Counted from the stretch's first letter, positions 50,985-60,509 are shown. The stretch: DNA of 64,000 bases from Bog-473 sp963755375 (GCA_963755375.1 CAVWKG010000016.1:1488001-1552000); one strand, 5' to 3'. The notes: generated from the sequence alone by a model not told the origin. Made by a program: numbers and translations.

Positions 50985-53087
50985 ATGGAGGAGAGCTGGG
51001 ATGGCGTTGAGGACCTAGACGATCTCGACATCGACATTGGGGGCGGGTCGGCTGAGGATGCACGTCAGGCGGGTGACGACGCCGTGGCGGGGCTGGACAA
51101 GATCACGGCCCAAATGTCCGGCGGTGAGCACCGGCCCGAGCAACAAGAGATGTGCCGGGCGGTGGCCGAGGCCGTGGCCACCCGCACCCACCTGGTGGTT
51201 CAGGCCGGGACGGGAACGGGCAAGTCCCTCGCCTATCTCGTACCGGCGGCGCTCAGCGGCAAGAAGGTCGTCGTGGCCACCGCGACGAAGGCGCTGCAGG
51301 ACCAGCTCGCCGAGAAGGACCTGCCCTCGGTCGATTCGGGGCTCGGGCTGCCGGCGCCGTTGGACTTCGCGGTGCTCAAGGGGCGCAGCAACTACGTCTG
51401 TCGGCAGCGGGTGGCCGAGGTGGGCTCGGGTGGGATCCAGGCCGAGCTCGGTGACCAGGGGCGCGGCCGGGCCGACGAGCCCGAGCAGGTGGAGGAGACC
51501 GAGAAGCAGGCGCCTGGTGGCACCGCCCCGGGAGGCATCGTCGAGGAAGTGCGCCAGCTGGTGGCGTGGTCGCAGACGTCACAGAGCGGCGACCGGGCCG
51601 ACCTGAGCTTCGAGCCGTCCGACCGGGCCTGGAACATGGTGAGCGTCGGGCCTCGGGAGTGCCCGGGCATGCACAACTGCCCGTCGGGCGGCCGCTGCTT
51701 CGCCGAGGCCGCCCGCGAACGGGCGTCGGTGGCCGACATCGTGGTGGTGAACACCCACCTCTACGGGGCACACCTGGCCAGCGGCGGCGTCGTGCTGCCC
51801 GAGCACGACGTGGTCATCTTCGACGAGGCCCACGAGCTCGAAGAGGTCATGACGTCGAGCCTCGGGGTCGAGGTGACACCTGGCCGCATTCGTTCGCTCG
51901 TGACCTCGGCACGGTCCCTCGTCGAGGAGCGCGACGCCGACCTGCTCGACTCCCTCGCCTCGGTGGGCGACCAGCTCGGCACGCTCCTGGGTGATCGGGT
52001 CGGAACACGCGTCCTGCACGACGACGCCCGGCCGCCCATCGACGACCGCGAGCTGGCCGAGCTACTCGCCCGCGCCGCCGAGATCAGCCGCCGCGTCACC
52101 GACGCGCTGCGCCGCGGTGGGGCGCAGCGCTCCTTTCTCGCCGAGGACGTGGGGTCCACGCCCGACCCCGACCGCGCCAGCCGCAAGACGCGTACCCTCC
52201 AGGCCGCCGTGCACCTGGCGGAGGACCTGCACCGGTTCGAGTCGCGCGGTGACGGTGAGATCGCCTGGGTGGACGGGACACGGCGCAACGTCCGGCTCCG
52301 CCTCTCCCCCATTGACGTGGGCCCCGTGCTGTCGACGATGCTCTGGGGCGAGGTCACGTCAGTGCTGACCAGCGCCACCATCCCGCCACGGATCGTCGAG
52401 CGGGTCGGGCTGGAGGCGTTCCCCACCGAGGAGCTCAACGTGGGCAGCCCGTTCGACTACCGCTCCCACGCGCTGCTCTACGTCGCCCGCCACCTGCCCG
52501 ACCGCCGGGCCGCCGGGGCGGAAGAGGCCTTGCACGAGGAGCTTTCGCAGCTGTTGGAGGCGGCCGGCGGGCGTACCCTGGCGCTCTTCACGAGCAGGCG
52601 GGCCACCGAGGCGGCGGCCGCTGCGCTGGAGCCCGAGCTCCCCTACACCTTGCTCTTGCAGGGCGATCTCCCAAAGAACCGGTTGCTCGAAGAGTTCGCG
52701 TCCGACGAGACCTCCTGCTTGTTCGCCACCATGGGCTTCTGGCAGGGCGTGGACATCCCGGGCCGCGCCCTGTCGCTCGTGACCATCGACAAGCTCCCAT
52801 TCCCGCGTCCGGACGACCCGCTGCTACAGGCCCGCCGCGACCGGGCCGGCGGGCGCGCCTTCTCCCTGGTCGACCTGCCCCGTGCGGCCACCCTCTTGGC
52901 CCAGGGCTCCGGCCGGCTCATCCGCAACGCAGACGACCGCGGTGTGGTCGCGGTGCTCGACCCGCGGCTGGCGACGGCGTCCTACCGCGGTGTCCTGCTG
53001 GCGACCCTGCCTCCCATGCGGCGCTCGGTGGACATGCACGAGGTGGAGTCGTTCCTGCGGCGCGCGCTGGAGGACGAGACGGCGTAG
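50985..53087 (+). CDS. dinG: DinG-type Fe-S superfamily 2 DNA helicase
   Basis: A 700-residue protein from the ATG at 50985. Walker A is AGTGTGKS (residues 74-81), and the DEAH box is VVIFDEAHEL. Cysteines for the XPD-type Fe-S cluster appear as NYVCRQR and CPGMHNCPSGGRCF. Motif V/VI sequences read FATMGFWQGVDIPG and QGSGRLIRNADDRG. It unwinds DNA 5' to 3' in known members, with roles in R-loops and repair. It is the intact relative of the fragments at 27.9 and 47.8 kb and is convergent with era. Confidence 0.93.
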   Translation: MEESWDGVEDLDDLDIDIGGGSAEDARQAGDDAVAGLDKITAQMSGGEHRPEQQEMCRAVAEAVATRTHLVVQAGTGTGKSLAYLVPAALSGKKVVVATATKALQDQLAEKDLPSVDSGLGLPAPLDFAVLKGRSNYVCRQRVAEVGSGGIQAELGDQGRGRADEPEQVEETEKQAPGGTAPGGIVEEVRQLVAWSQTSQSGDRADLSFEPSDRAWNMVSVGPRECPGMHNCPSGGRCFAEAARERASVADIVVVNTHLYGAHLASGGVVLPEHDVVIFDEAHELEEVMTSSLGVEVTPGRIRSLVTSARSLVEERDADLLDSLASVGDQLGTLLGDRVGTRVLHDDARPPIDDRELAELLARAAEISRRVTDALRRGGAQRSFLAEDVGSTPDPDRASRKTRTLQAAVHLAEDLHRFESRGDGEIAWVDGTRRNVRLRLSPIDVGPVLSTMLWGEVTSVLTSATIPPRIVERVGLEAFPTEELNVGSPFDYRSHALLYVARHLPDRRAAGAEEALHEELSQLLEAAGGRTLALFTSRRATEAAAAALEPELPYTLLLQGDLPKNRLLEEFASDETSCLFATMGFWQGVDIPGRALSLVTIDKLPFPRPDDPLLQARRDRAGGRAFSLVDLPRAATLLAQGSGRLIRNADDRGVVAVLDPRLATASYRGVLLATLPPMRRSVDMHEVESFLRRALEDETA

Positions 53088-53163
53088 GTCCGCGGTCGGC
53101 GTGCGCAGGTCAGGAACAAGTGACCCGCCTCCTGCGCCCGGTCACCACGGACCCGGGGCCGAG

Positions 53164-54144
53164 TCAGTAGCCCAGCCGGTTGAGCATCTCGTCGCGGTTC
53201 TGCCAGTGGCGTTCCACCTTCACGTGGAGGTCGAGGTAGGTTCCCTCCGGCAATTCCTCGCGGACCGCGATCCCGACGGCCTTGAGGACCTCGCCCCCCT
53301 TGCCGATGACGATGGCCTTCTGCGAGTCGCGCTCGACGATGATCTCGACGCGGATGTGCGGCCATTCCCATTCCGTCACGCGGCAGGTGATGGCGTGCGG
53401 GAGCTCGTCCCGGGTCTTGGCCAACAGCTGCTCGCGCACGAGCTCGGCCACCCAAAGCGCCTCCGGCGTGTCGGTGATCACGTCAGGAGGGAAGAACGGC
53501 GGGCCCTCGGGCAGCCGGGCGACCAGATGCGTAGTCAGTCCGTCCACGCCCTTCCCGGTGCGAGCGGAGACCGGGAAGTACTCGACGTCGGCCAGCTCGA
53601 CCGGAGCGGTCAGTGCGTCGACGGTCGCCTTGGCCTGAGTAAGGCGTTCGATCACCTGCGCGTTGTTAGCCTTGTCGACCTTGTTGACGACGACGATCAG
53701 GCCCGGTGGGGTGTCGACCTGATCGTCCGGATGACTGCCGTCGCCAACGTCGCCGTCGCTGCCTTCTGCGTCACGCGATCTGCCTGCAGCCGCGGTGACC
53801 CGCTGCACCTCACGCACCGAGCGCTCCAGCACGGTCCGGTCCCCCGGACCGATCGCCGCCGTCCCGTCGACGATCACCATGATCACGTCGACATCGTTGA
53901 GCGCGTCGGTCGCCGTCTCGTTGAGCCGCGTTCCCAGCGTGCTGCGGGGGCGGTGGATGCCCGGCGTGTCGACGAAGACCACCTGGGCGTCGGCGGCCGG
54001 GTCGTGCAGAACACCGAGGATGCGGTGCCGTGTCGTGTTGGGTCGTGACGACGTGATCGCCACCTTCGTCCCGACCATGGCGTTCACGAGGGTCGACTTG
54101 CCGACGTTGGGGCGGCCGACGACGGCCACGAAACCCGAGCGCAC
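53164..54144 (-). CDS. era: GTPase Era with an inserted loop
   Basis: About 326 residues from a GTG at 54144, with GGGAG upstream. G1 is GRPNVGKS, G2 SRPNTTRHR, G3 DTPG and G4 NKVD. The C-terminal KH domain has KAIVIGKGGEVLKAVG. Between G3 and G4 there is an acidic insertion of about 30 residues (SRDAEGSDGDVGDGSHPDDQ) that is not usual in the family. It follows the CBS-domain protein gene with 5 bp. Era assists 30S ribosome maturation on the 16S 3' end. Confidence 0.93.
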   Translation of the reverse strand: MRSGFVAVVGRPNVGKSTLVNAMVGTKVAITSSRPNTTRHRILGVLHDPAADAQVVFVDTPGIHRPRSTLGTRLNETATDALNDVDVIMVIVDGTAAIGPGDRTVLERSVREVQRVTAAAGRSRDAEGSDGDVGDGSHPDDQVDTPPGLIVVVNKVDKANNAQVIERLTQAKATVDALTAPVELADVEYFPVSARTGKGVDGLTTHLVARLPEGPPFFPPDVITDTPEALWVAELVREQLLAKTRDELPHAITCRVTEWEWPHIRVEIIVERDSQKAIVIGKGGEVLKAVGIAVREELPEGTYLDLHVKVERHWQNRDEMLNRLGY

Positions 54145-54149
54145 CGTCG

Positions 54150-55502
54150 TCAGCTCCCGTTGTGCGACACGCTGCCCGCGCCGTCGCCGTCGGCGTCGGC
54201 CTCGGCGCCTCCGGGTGCGCCGGTCGGCTCGATCCGGACGCGTCCGATGCGGCGCCCGCGCACGTCGACCGCCGTCAAGCGGAACCCCTCGACCTCGACC
54301 GAGTCGCCCGGATCGGGCACCCGTCCGGCCAGGTCCAGCATGAGGCCGCCGACGGTGTCCCACGTGCCCTGGGGCAACTCGGCCCCCAACAGCTCGTCGG
54401 CGTCGTCCACCGAGTAGAGGGCGCTGACCAGCACCGAGCCGTCATCGCACCGCTCCACGGTGGGCTCCTCCACGTCGAACTCGTCGACGATGTCGCCCAC
54501 GAGCTCCTCGAGCAGGTCCTCGAGCGTGATCAGCCCGGCCGTGCCGCCGTACTCGTCGACGACGATCGCCATGTGGAATTTCTCCTCCTGCATCTCGCGC
54601 AGGAGATCCGAGACCTCCTTGGACTCGGGGATGAATTTGGCCAGCCGCATGCTGTCGCGCACCGGCTGCCCGGCCTTGCCCACCCGCTCGGCGCGCACGA
54701 GGTCCTTGGCGTAGGCGATCCCGATGATGTCGTCGATCCCATCGGCCTCCACCGGTATCCGGCTGTACCCCGCGCCGAGCGCCGCCTCGAGCGCGTCCCG
54801 AACCGTGACGTCAGCCTCGACCGTGACCATGTCCGGCCGGGGCGTCATCACCTCACGGGCCACCGTGTCGCCGAAGTCGATGATGGAGTGGATGAAGGTC
54901 CGCTCGTCGTGCTCGATCACCTTCTCCTCGTGCGCCACGTCGGCCATTGCCTTGAGCTCGGAATCCGTGATGTACGAGCGCGGCAGGCCCTCCTCGTCGT
55001 CGCTGGCGCCGATGATCCGGTTGGCGAGCCCGATCAAGACGGCGGAGAGCCAGCGAATGGGTGGGAAACGGATCAGCGTGCTGACAATCGGCGCGCTGAG
55101 CAGGGCCGCCCGGTCCGCGTGCTGGACCGCCCAGTTCTTCGGCACGGCCTCGAAGAAGACGAAGATCACCACGATTTCGAAGACGATGCCGAGCAGCACG
55201 CCGAGGCCACCGAAGAGGTGCTCGGCGACGATGCCGACCAGGGTGGCGGAGACCAGTTGGCAGATCAGCACCAGCAGGAGAATGGGGTTCAGGAAATTGG
55301 CCGGGTTGTCGACCAACCGGGCCAGCTGCCGGGCGCCGCGCTTCTTCTCGTCCACCAGCGCCTTGGCCTTGATCCGATTCATGCGCACGAGGCTGGTCTC
55401 GGCCATGGCCAGGACACCCGAGCCGGCCAGCAGGATCGCGATGATGAGGATGAGGATGGCGTCCTCGGCATGGAAGCCCGCTGCCGCCAGCAGGGTGAGC
55501 AT
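54150..55502 (-). CDS. CorC/HlyC-type CBS-domain membrane protein
   Basis: A 450-residue protein. The N-terminal DUF21 (CNNM) membrane domain has four spans up to ~residue 165, with AMAETSLVRMNRIKAKAL at span 1-2. Two CBS motifs follow (VMTPRPDMVTVEADVTV and LAKFIPESKEVSDLLREMQE). The C-terminal CorC_HlyC transporter-associated domain covers ~345-425. The family is linked to Mg2+/Co2+ transport. Translation is tightly coupled: 2 bp after ybeY and 5 bp before era. Confidence 0.92.
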   Translation of the reverse strand: MLTLLAAAGFHAEDAILILIIAILLAGSGVLAMAETSLVRMNRIKAKALVDEKKRGARQLARLVDNPANFLNPILLLVLICQLVSATLVGIVAEHLFGGLGVLLGIVFEIVVIFVFFEAVPKNWAVQHADRAALLSAPIVSTLIRFPPIRWLSAVLIGLANRIIGASDDEEGLPRSYITDSELKAMADVAHEEKVIEHDERTFIHSIIDFGDTVAREVMTPRPDMVTVEADVTVRDALEAALGAGYSRIPVEADGIDDIIGIAYAKDLVRAERVGKAGQPVRDSMRLAKFIPESKEVSDLLREMQEEKFHMAIVVDEYGGTAGLITLEDLLEELVGDIVDEFDVEEPTVERCDDGSVLVSALYSVDDADELLGAELPQGTWDTVGGLMLDLAGRVPDPGDSVEVEGFRLTAVDVRGRRIGRVRIEPTGAPGGAEADADGDGAGSVSHNGS

Positions 55503-55504
55503 GC

Positions 55505-56014
55505 TCAGGCCCCGCGGCTGACCCGGTAGAAGTGTCTGAGCAGATGCTGCTCGAGCGCCTCCATCCGCTCTGCCTCCGCCTCGTTCTCGTGGTCCATGCC
55601 GAGCAGGTGCAACAACCCGTGGACGACCAGCAGCGCCACCTCCTCGTCGAGGGACACCCCGTGTTCCACCGCATTGCGGGACGCCACCGCCGGGCAGATC
55701 ACGACGTCGCCCAGCAGTGTGAGCACACCCTGATCGGGCGATGTCCCCGGTCCGCTGCCCCCGAGGTCAGGCGAGCGACCCGTAGGCCCCGGTTCGTCCT
55801 CGATGGGAAACGACAACACGTCAGTCGGGCCCGTCTTGCCGAGGAACTGCCCATTCAGCGCGGCGATGGCCTCCTCGTCGACGAAGAGGAGGGAGACCTC
55901 GGTCTCCCCCTTGATCCCACGCGCCTCGAGGACCTGGCGCGCCAACCCGGCCCAGAACGCGACGTCCATCGGATGATCCTGCTGCTCGTCAGCCGCGAAG
56001 ACGTCGATCGTCAC
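55505..56014 (-). CDS. ybeY: Endoribonuclease YbeY
   Basis: A 169-residue protein from a GTG at 56014 whose GTGA overlaps the phoH stop. The zinc motif HGLLHLLGMDH has the three histidines. The preceding strand reads TDVLSFP as in all YbeY. A Gly/Pro-rich insertion (DEPGPTGRSPDLGGSGPGTS) follows. The enzyme works in 16S rRNA 3' maturation and ribosome quality control. Confidence 0.94.
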   Translation of the reverse strand: MTIDVFAADEQQDHPMDVAFWAGLARQVLEARGIKGETEVSLLFVDEEAIAALNGQFLGKTGPTDVLSFPIEDEPGPTGRSPDLGGSGPGTSPDQGVLTLLGDVVICPAVASRNAVEHGVSLDEEVALLVVHGLLHLLGMDHENEAEAERMEALEQHLLRHFYRVSRGA

Positions 56015-56976
56015 TGCGTGGAACCCGCCCGCCCTTCTGCGACTTCGTAGGCATCGACGATGTCGGCCACGATCTTGTGGCGGACGACATCCCGGCGGCT
56101 CAGGTGGACGAACGTGATGTCGTCGATCCCGCCGAGCACGGGCTCCAGGCCGACAAGTCCCGAGCGACCCCCCTGCACGTCGATCTGGGTCACGTCGCCG
56201 GTCACCACGCACTTGGAGCCGAACCCGATGCGGGTCAGGAACATCTTCATCTGCTCGGGCGTCGTGTTCTGCGCCTCGTCGAGGATGATGAACGAGCTGT
56301 TGAGCGTCCGACCGCGCATGAAGGCGAGCGGCGCCACCTCGATGGTCCCGCGGTCGAGCAGCCGCTGCGCGCCCTCCGGCTCGAGCAGGTCGTAGAGGGC
56401 GTCGTAGAGAGGACGGAGGTAGGGGTCTACCTTCGCCATCAGGTCGCCGGGCAGGAAGCCGAGCCGTTCCCCGGCCTCGACGGCGGGCCTGGTCAAGATG
56501 ATGCGAGAGACCTGGCGCGACTGCAGGGCGTGCACCGCCTGGGCCACAGCAAGATACGACTTGCCCGTTCCCGCCGGCCCGATGCCGAACGTGATGATGC
56601 TCTGTGAGATGGCGTCGACATAGCGCTTCTGCCCGGCCGTGTTGGGGCGCACCGTCTTGCCGCCCGCCGCCCGCACCACTTCGGAACGCAGGACGTCGCT
56701 CGGGCGGATGTCCTCACGCACCATGTCGATGGCGCGGGACACCGTGGAAGGATCGAGGTTCCGGCCGCCCTGGACCATGAGGATGAGCTCCTCGAAGAGC
56801 TGCGCCACCCGTTCGGCGTCGGGACCCTCCACGGAGATGCGGTCACCCTGCACGACGATCTGGTCGTCCGGGAAGGCCTGCTCGATCTGCCGGAGGTGCT
56901 CGTCGCGGGATCCGAGCAGGCCGGCCATGAGGTGATTGCCGGGGACGAAGCACTCGGCGCGCAGGGCGGTGGTCAT
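56011..56976 (-). CDS. PhoH-family ATPase
   Basis: About 321 residues from the ATG at 56976. A TTG at 56997 is also in frame but would overlap the HIT gene. Walker A is GPAGTGKS, followed by ILTRPAVEAGERLGFLPGD and the Walker B region SSFIILDEAQNTT. A KH-like N-terminus precedes the ATPase, as in the PhoH-like group. It is always near ybeY in this kind of cluster, suggesting an RNA role, which remains unproven. Confidence 0.93.
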   Translation of the reverse strand: MTTALRAECFVPGNHLMAGLLGSRDEHLRQIEQAFPDDQIVVQGDRISVEGPDAERVAQLFEELILMVQGGRNLDPSTVSRAIDMVREDIRPSDVLRSEVVRAAGGKTVRPNTAGQKRYVDAISQSIITFGIGPAGTGKSYLAVAQAVHALQSRQVSRIILTRPAVEAGERLGFLPGDLMAKVDPYLRPLYDALYDLLEPEGAQRLLDRGTIEVAPLAFMRGRTLNSSFIILDEAQNTTPEQMKMFLTRIGFGSKCVVTGDVTQIDVQGGRSGLVGLEPVLGGIDDITFVHLSRRDVVRHKIVADIVDAYEVAEGRAGSTQ

Positions 56977-56983
56977 GATGCGG

Positions 56984-57349
56984 TCATGTGATGCCAAAGT
57001 GCCCCTTCAAGGGTTCGCCCCCCAGGACGTGGAGGTGGAGGTGTGGGACCGAGTTCATGGCGTCGGGCCCGACGTTGAACATGAGGCGGTAGCCCCGTTC
57101 GGGGACCGCCAAGCCGGCCGCGTCGGCCACGGCCCGGGCGGCCAGGAGCATGTCGGCGAGAACGGGGCCGTCCTCCACCGTGATGGTGGAGGCGTCCTCG
57201 ATGTGGCGGCGGGGCACGACGAGCACGTGCAGCGGGGCGGCCGGGTTGATGTCCCGGAAGGCCACGGTGGTAGGGGTCTCGTGCACCATCTCGGACGGCA
57301 CGTCGCCCGCCACGATCTTGCAGAACAGGCAGTCGCCGGGGTCGGTCAT
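56984..57349 (-). CDS. HIT-family nucleotide-binding protein
   Basis: A 121-residue protein. CLFCKI near the N-terminus is a zinc-type motif, the middle reads AFRDINPAAPLHVLVVPRRH, and the HIT signature is HLHLHVLGG. It resembles HinT-type AMP-lysine hydrolases. It lies 7 bp before phoH. Confidence 0.94.
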   Translation of the reverse strand: MTDPGDCLFCKIVAGDVPSEMVHETPTTVAFRDINPAAPLHVLVVPRRHIEDASTITVEDGPVLADMLLAARAVADAAGLAVPERGYRLMFNVGPDAMNSVPHLHLHVLGGEPLKGHFGIT

Positions 57350-57437
57350 GTCCGGGGGTCGCCATGCCTCTGCGCCAGCCTGATCACTGGTGCGAACTTA
57401 CCGGCCCAGAGGTCATGGCCGTGACGATGGGCGCCCG

Positions 57438-58175
57438 TCATTCCGCCGAGCCCTCTGCCGCCGCCACGGTCCCGATCCGCAGCGAGGCCAGGAGGGCTCC
57501 GGCGGTGACGGCAGCCGTCTCGGCCCGCAGGACACTCAGCCCGAACCCCACAGTGGGCAGGCCCGACGCGAGCTCGTCCGCGCTCCAGCCGCCCTCAGGC
57601 CCGACGGCCACGACACGCTGCGCCACCGTGGGCCGGTCCCCGCTCAGCTGAGCCAGGACGACCTCGCCGGTCCCACCCAGGGCCGGCAGGTCGGCGAAGG
57701 CAACCGTGTCGCTGACCTCGGGCAGCCAGACGCGGCGGCACTGGGCGGCGGCTTCGCGCGCCACCCGGCGCAACTTCTCCACCGTGACCAGCCCGCGCGC
57801 GCCTGTCCAGCGGACCACGCTTCGTTCGGTGTGGAGCGGCACGATCCGGTCGATGCCCAGCTCGGTTAGCTTCTGGACCACCCATTCGGGGCGCTCTCCT
57901 TTGACCGGCGCAAAGGCGACGGTGAGGGACGGCTCGGCGCGGGTCTCCGACTGCACACTGCCGTCCCCGCCGACACCGCTCCCGGCGCTGAGCGGCTCGA
58001 GCGTCGCCCGGCCCCGCCACGTGGTGCGCGCCCAGTGGCCGCGCCCGTCGGTGGCAACGACCTCCTCCCCGTCGCGCAGCCGCAACACCCGGCCCAGGTG
58101 GTGCGCGTCCTCGTCAGAGAGGACCGGCTGGCTGGGGTCGTCCACGAACACCTGGCCGCACGCCGCCGCCCGCAC
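57438..58175 (-). CDS. rsmE: 16S rRNA m3U1498 methyltransferase RsmE
   Basis: About 245 residues from a GTG at 58175; in-frame sequence continues upstream but overlaps dnaJ. The PUA-like N-terminus (DEDAHHLGRVLRLRDGEEV) and the SPOUT knot (VVAVGPEGGWSADEL, then FGLSVLRAETAAVTA) are clear. It modifies U1498 of 16S rRNA. Confidence 0.92.
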   Translation of the reverse strand: MRAAACGQVFVDDPSQPVLSDEDAHHLGRVLRLRDGEEVVATDGRGHWARTTWRGRATLEPLSAGSGVGGDGSVQSETRAEPSLTVAFAPVKGERPEWVVQKLTELGIDRIVPLHTERSVVRWTGARGLVTVEKLRRVAREAAAQCRRVWLPEVSDTVAFADLPALGGTGEVVLAQLSGDRPTVAQRVVAVGPEGGWSADELASGLPTVGFGLSVLRAETAAVTAGALLASLRIGTVAAAEGSAE

Positions 58176-58203
58176 GGCGATCGCGGCGTAGGTGACGCCC
58201 GGG

Positions 58204-59352
58204 CTAGCCAAAGGCAGAGCGCAGGCGGGAGAACACGCCCTCGCCGCCCCCTGCACCGGGGGCGGAGACCTCCTCGCCGCGCGACGCAGCGAACTGCCGC
58301 AGGAGCTCGTCTTGCTCGGGACTGAGATCGGTCGGGGTCGCCACCACCACGTGCACGTAGAAGTCACCCCGGCCGCGGCCGCGCAGGTGGGGCACGCCGA
58401 GATTGCGGAGTCGCTCGATGTGAGCGTGCTGGGTGCCTGGGGCGATCGTCACGTGCTGCGGGCCGTCCAGCGTGTCGACGTCGGTCTCGGTGCCGAGGGC
58501 CGCCTGGGCGACGCTGACGGTCAGCGTGGTGTGGAGGTTGTCGGCCTGGCGCTCGAAGCGCGGGTCAGGGTTGATCACCAGATGAACGAAAAGCGAACCG
58601 CTCGGTCCGCCCCGTTGGCCGGCCGCGCCACGGTCGGCGAGCCGCAGGGTCGAACCCTCCTCGACTCCGGCGGGCACCTCCACCGTGAACGTGTTCTCCT
58701 GCATGCGACGCCCCTCACCACGGCAGTCGGCACAGGGGTTGGGAATCATCTCGCCCGTTCCGCTGCAGCGCGTGCAAGCGACACTGGTCACCACCTGCCC
58801 GAGCAGGGACTGGCGCACCCGGCGCAGCTCGCCACTCCCCTGGCAGTCGACGCAGGTGACGGCCTCGGTACCGGCCGCCGTGCCCCTGCCCTCGCAGGTC
58901 GCACAGGTGGCTGGGAGACGGACGGAGATCTCCTGGCGGCTGCCGAACACAGCCTCGGCGAACTCGAGCTCCAGACGCACTTCGGCGTCCGCGCCGACCT
59001 GGGGGCCGCGCCGGCGGTGGCCGGCCCCACCCATCTGACCGAAGAACGCCTCGAAGATGTCGCCCAGGCCTCCTTCGAAGCCGAAGCCGCCCATGCCGCC
59101 ACCGGCCTGGGCGCCGAAGACACCTTCGGGACCGAAACGGTCGTAGCGCGCCCGCCGATCGGGGTCGCGCAGGACCTCGTAGGCGACGGTGACTTCCTTG
59201 AAGCGCGCTTCCGCGGCGGGGTCGCCGTGGTTGGTGTCAGGATGCAGCTCGCGGGCGCGGGCACGGTAGGCCCGCTTGATCTCGTCGTCGCTCGCGTCGG
59301 GGCTCACTCCGAGCAGCGCGTAGAGGTCGCCCAATCCGTCAGTGACGGCCAT
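58204..59352 (-). CDS. dnaJ: Chaperone DnaJ
   Basis: A 382-residue protein from the ATG at 59352. The J domain has ELHPDTN, followed by a Gly/Phe region. Four zinc repeats are CATCEGRG, CVDCQGSG, CTRCSGTG and CADCRGEG. Its start overlaps hrcA by 14 bp, so it is in the HrcA heat-shock operon. It acts with DnaK. Confidence 0.95.
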   Translation of the reverse strand: MAVTDGLGDLYALLGVSPDASDDEIKRAYRARARELHPDTNHGDPAAEARFKEVTVAYEVLRDPDRRARYDRFGPEGVFGAQAGGGMGGFGFEGGLGDIFEAFFGQMGGAGHRRRGPQVGADAEVRLELEFAEAVFGSRQEISVRLPATCATCEGRGTAAGTEAVTCVDCQGSGELRRVRQSLLGQVVTSVACTRCSGTGEMIPNPCADCRGEGRRMQENTFTVEVPAGVEEGSTLRLADRGAAGQRGGPSGSLFVHLVINPDPRFERQADNLHTTLTVSVAQAALGTETDVDTLDGPQHVTIAPGTQHAHIERLRNLGVPHLRGRGRGDFYVHVVVATPTDLSPEQDELLRQFAASRGEEVSAPGAGGGEGVFSRLRSAFG

Positions 59353-60412
59353 CGTGCCCCCCGCTGATGCGTTGCCCGAGGCGCTCACCCACGACATGGG
59401 CCGCGGCCATCGCCCGGGCATAGTCCATCCGCGTCGGGCCGAGCAACCCGACTGCGCCGAGGTCCTGCCCGTCGATGGAGACCGGCGCCACAACGACCGC
59501 ACACGATGAGAGGGGCTCGAACCCGTGCTCGGTGCCGATGGCCACCGAGAGCCCGCGGTCGAGGACGTCACGCAAAAGGGTGACGACGACGAGTTGCTGT
59601 TCGAGGATGGCGAGGACCGAGCGCACCGTCTCGACGGCATCGAAGGACTCGGCCAAGCGGGCCGGGCCGCCCACGAACACCTGGTCGGCGTCCATGGAGC
59701 CCTCCAGGGAATCGAAGGCCATGTGCGCCGAGGTGACCAGCCGGTCGACCTGGGCGGACCCACTGGCGGGGACGGCCCAGGGCTGGGTGAGCGCGCGCCC
59801 GACCAGGTGCGACGAGAGCAACGCCCCGGCGCGGGCCAGCGTGTCCTCGGAGGTCTCGACCTCGAGGTCGATCGTCCGCTTCTCGACGGCACCGTCGGAG
59901 AGCACCACCACCAGCAGTGCGTGCAACGGCGAGAGGCCAACGAGTTGGACCGAACGGATGGAGGCGGTGTCGTGCGAGGGACCGACGACGACCGCCGCGT
60001 AGGAGGTCAATTCGGAGAGCAGGCCCGAGGCGCGCTCGAGGACCGTCTCCATTTCCCCATGGACCTGCTCGAAGAACTGGGAGACCTGCTTGCGCTGAAT
60101 GGGCCCGAGCACGCCTGGTCCGGTCAGGTGGTCGACGAAGAAGCGGTAGCCCTTGTCGGTCGGGATGCGGCCGGCACTGGTGTGCGGCTGGACCAGGTAG
60201 CCCTCGCTCTCGAGCGCCACCATTTCCGAGCGGACGGTGGCTGAGGACACCTGCACCCCGGGTGAGTTGGCCACGTGGGAGGAGCCGACCGGCTCGGCGG
60301 TCCCGATGTACTCGGTGACCACGGCCTCGAGGATGGCGGCGCGCCGCGCGTTGAGAGCGCGCTCGTCGGCGGCAACGTCGGTGAGAGGGGCGGGGTCGGT
60401 GCGCGGAGTCAT
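59339..60412 (-). CDS. hrcA: Heat-inducible transcription repressor HrcA
   Basis: A 357-residue protein from the ATG at 60412. The winged-helix start (ARRAAILEAVVTEYIGTAEP, then VSSATVRSEMVALESEGYL) and C-terminal GAF-like domain are typical. It binds CIRCE, which lies immediately upstream, so it controls itself and dnaJ. Confidence 0.95.
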   Translation of the reverse strand: MTPRTDPAPLTDVAADERALNARRAAILEAVVTEYIGTAEPVGSSHVANSPGVQVSSATVRSEMVALESEGYLVQPHTSAGRIPTDKGYRFFVDHLTGPGVLGPIQRKQVSQFFEQVHGEMETVLERASGLLSELTSYAAVVVGPSHDTASIRSVQLVGLSPLHALLVVVLSDGAVEKRTIDLEVETSEDTLARAGALLSSHLVGRALTQPWAVPASGSAQVDRLVTSAHMAFDSLEGSMDADQVFVGGPARLAESFDAVETVRSVLAILEQQLVVVTLLRDVLDRGLSVAIGTEHGFEPLSSCAVVVAPVSIDGQDLGAVGLLGPTRMDYARAMAAAHVVGERLGQRISGGHDGRH

Positions 60413-60420
60413 TGGGTGCC

Positions 60421-60445
60421 TAGCACTCAAGTCTACCGAGTGCCA
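60421..60445. promoter_or_regulatory. CIRCE operator
   Basis: GCACTC (60423-60428) and GAGTGC (60438-60443) are separated by exactly 9 bp, as in the CIRCE consensus TTAGCACTC-N9-GAGTGCTAA. The outer bases are only partly kept. It lies 9-30 bp before the hrcA start. HrcA binding is expected from family knowledge. Confidence 0.92.
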
Positions 60446-60509
60446 GGGTCGCATCCGTTGGCGGCGCCGGGGTCTCCGGGCGCCGGGTGGGGAGGCTGCC
60501 TCGCCGGTT

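Noticed and set aside
54145..54363. Upstream extension of era
   Set aside because: It lies inside the CBS-domain gene and is Arg/Gly-rich; the GTG at 54144 with GGGAG fits.
54162..55529. 455-codon plus-strand frame opposite the CBS-domain gene
   Set aside because: It mirrors a clearly coding CorC-like gene and has no family pattern.
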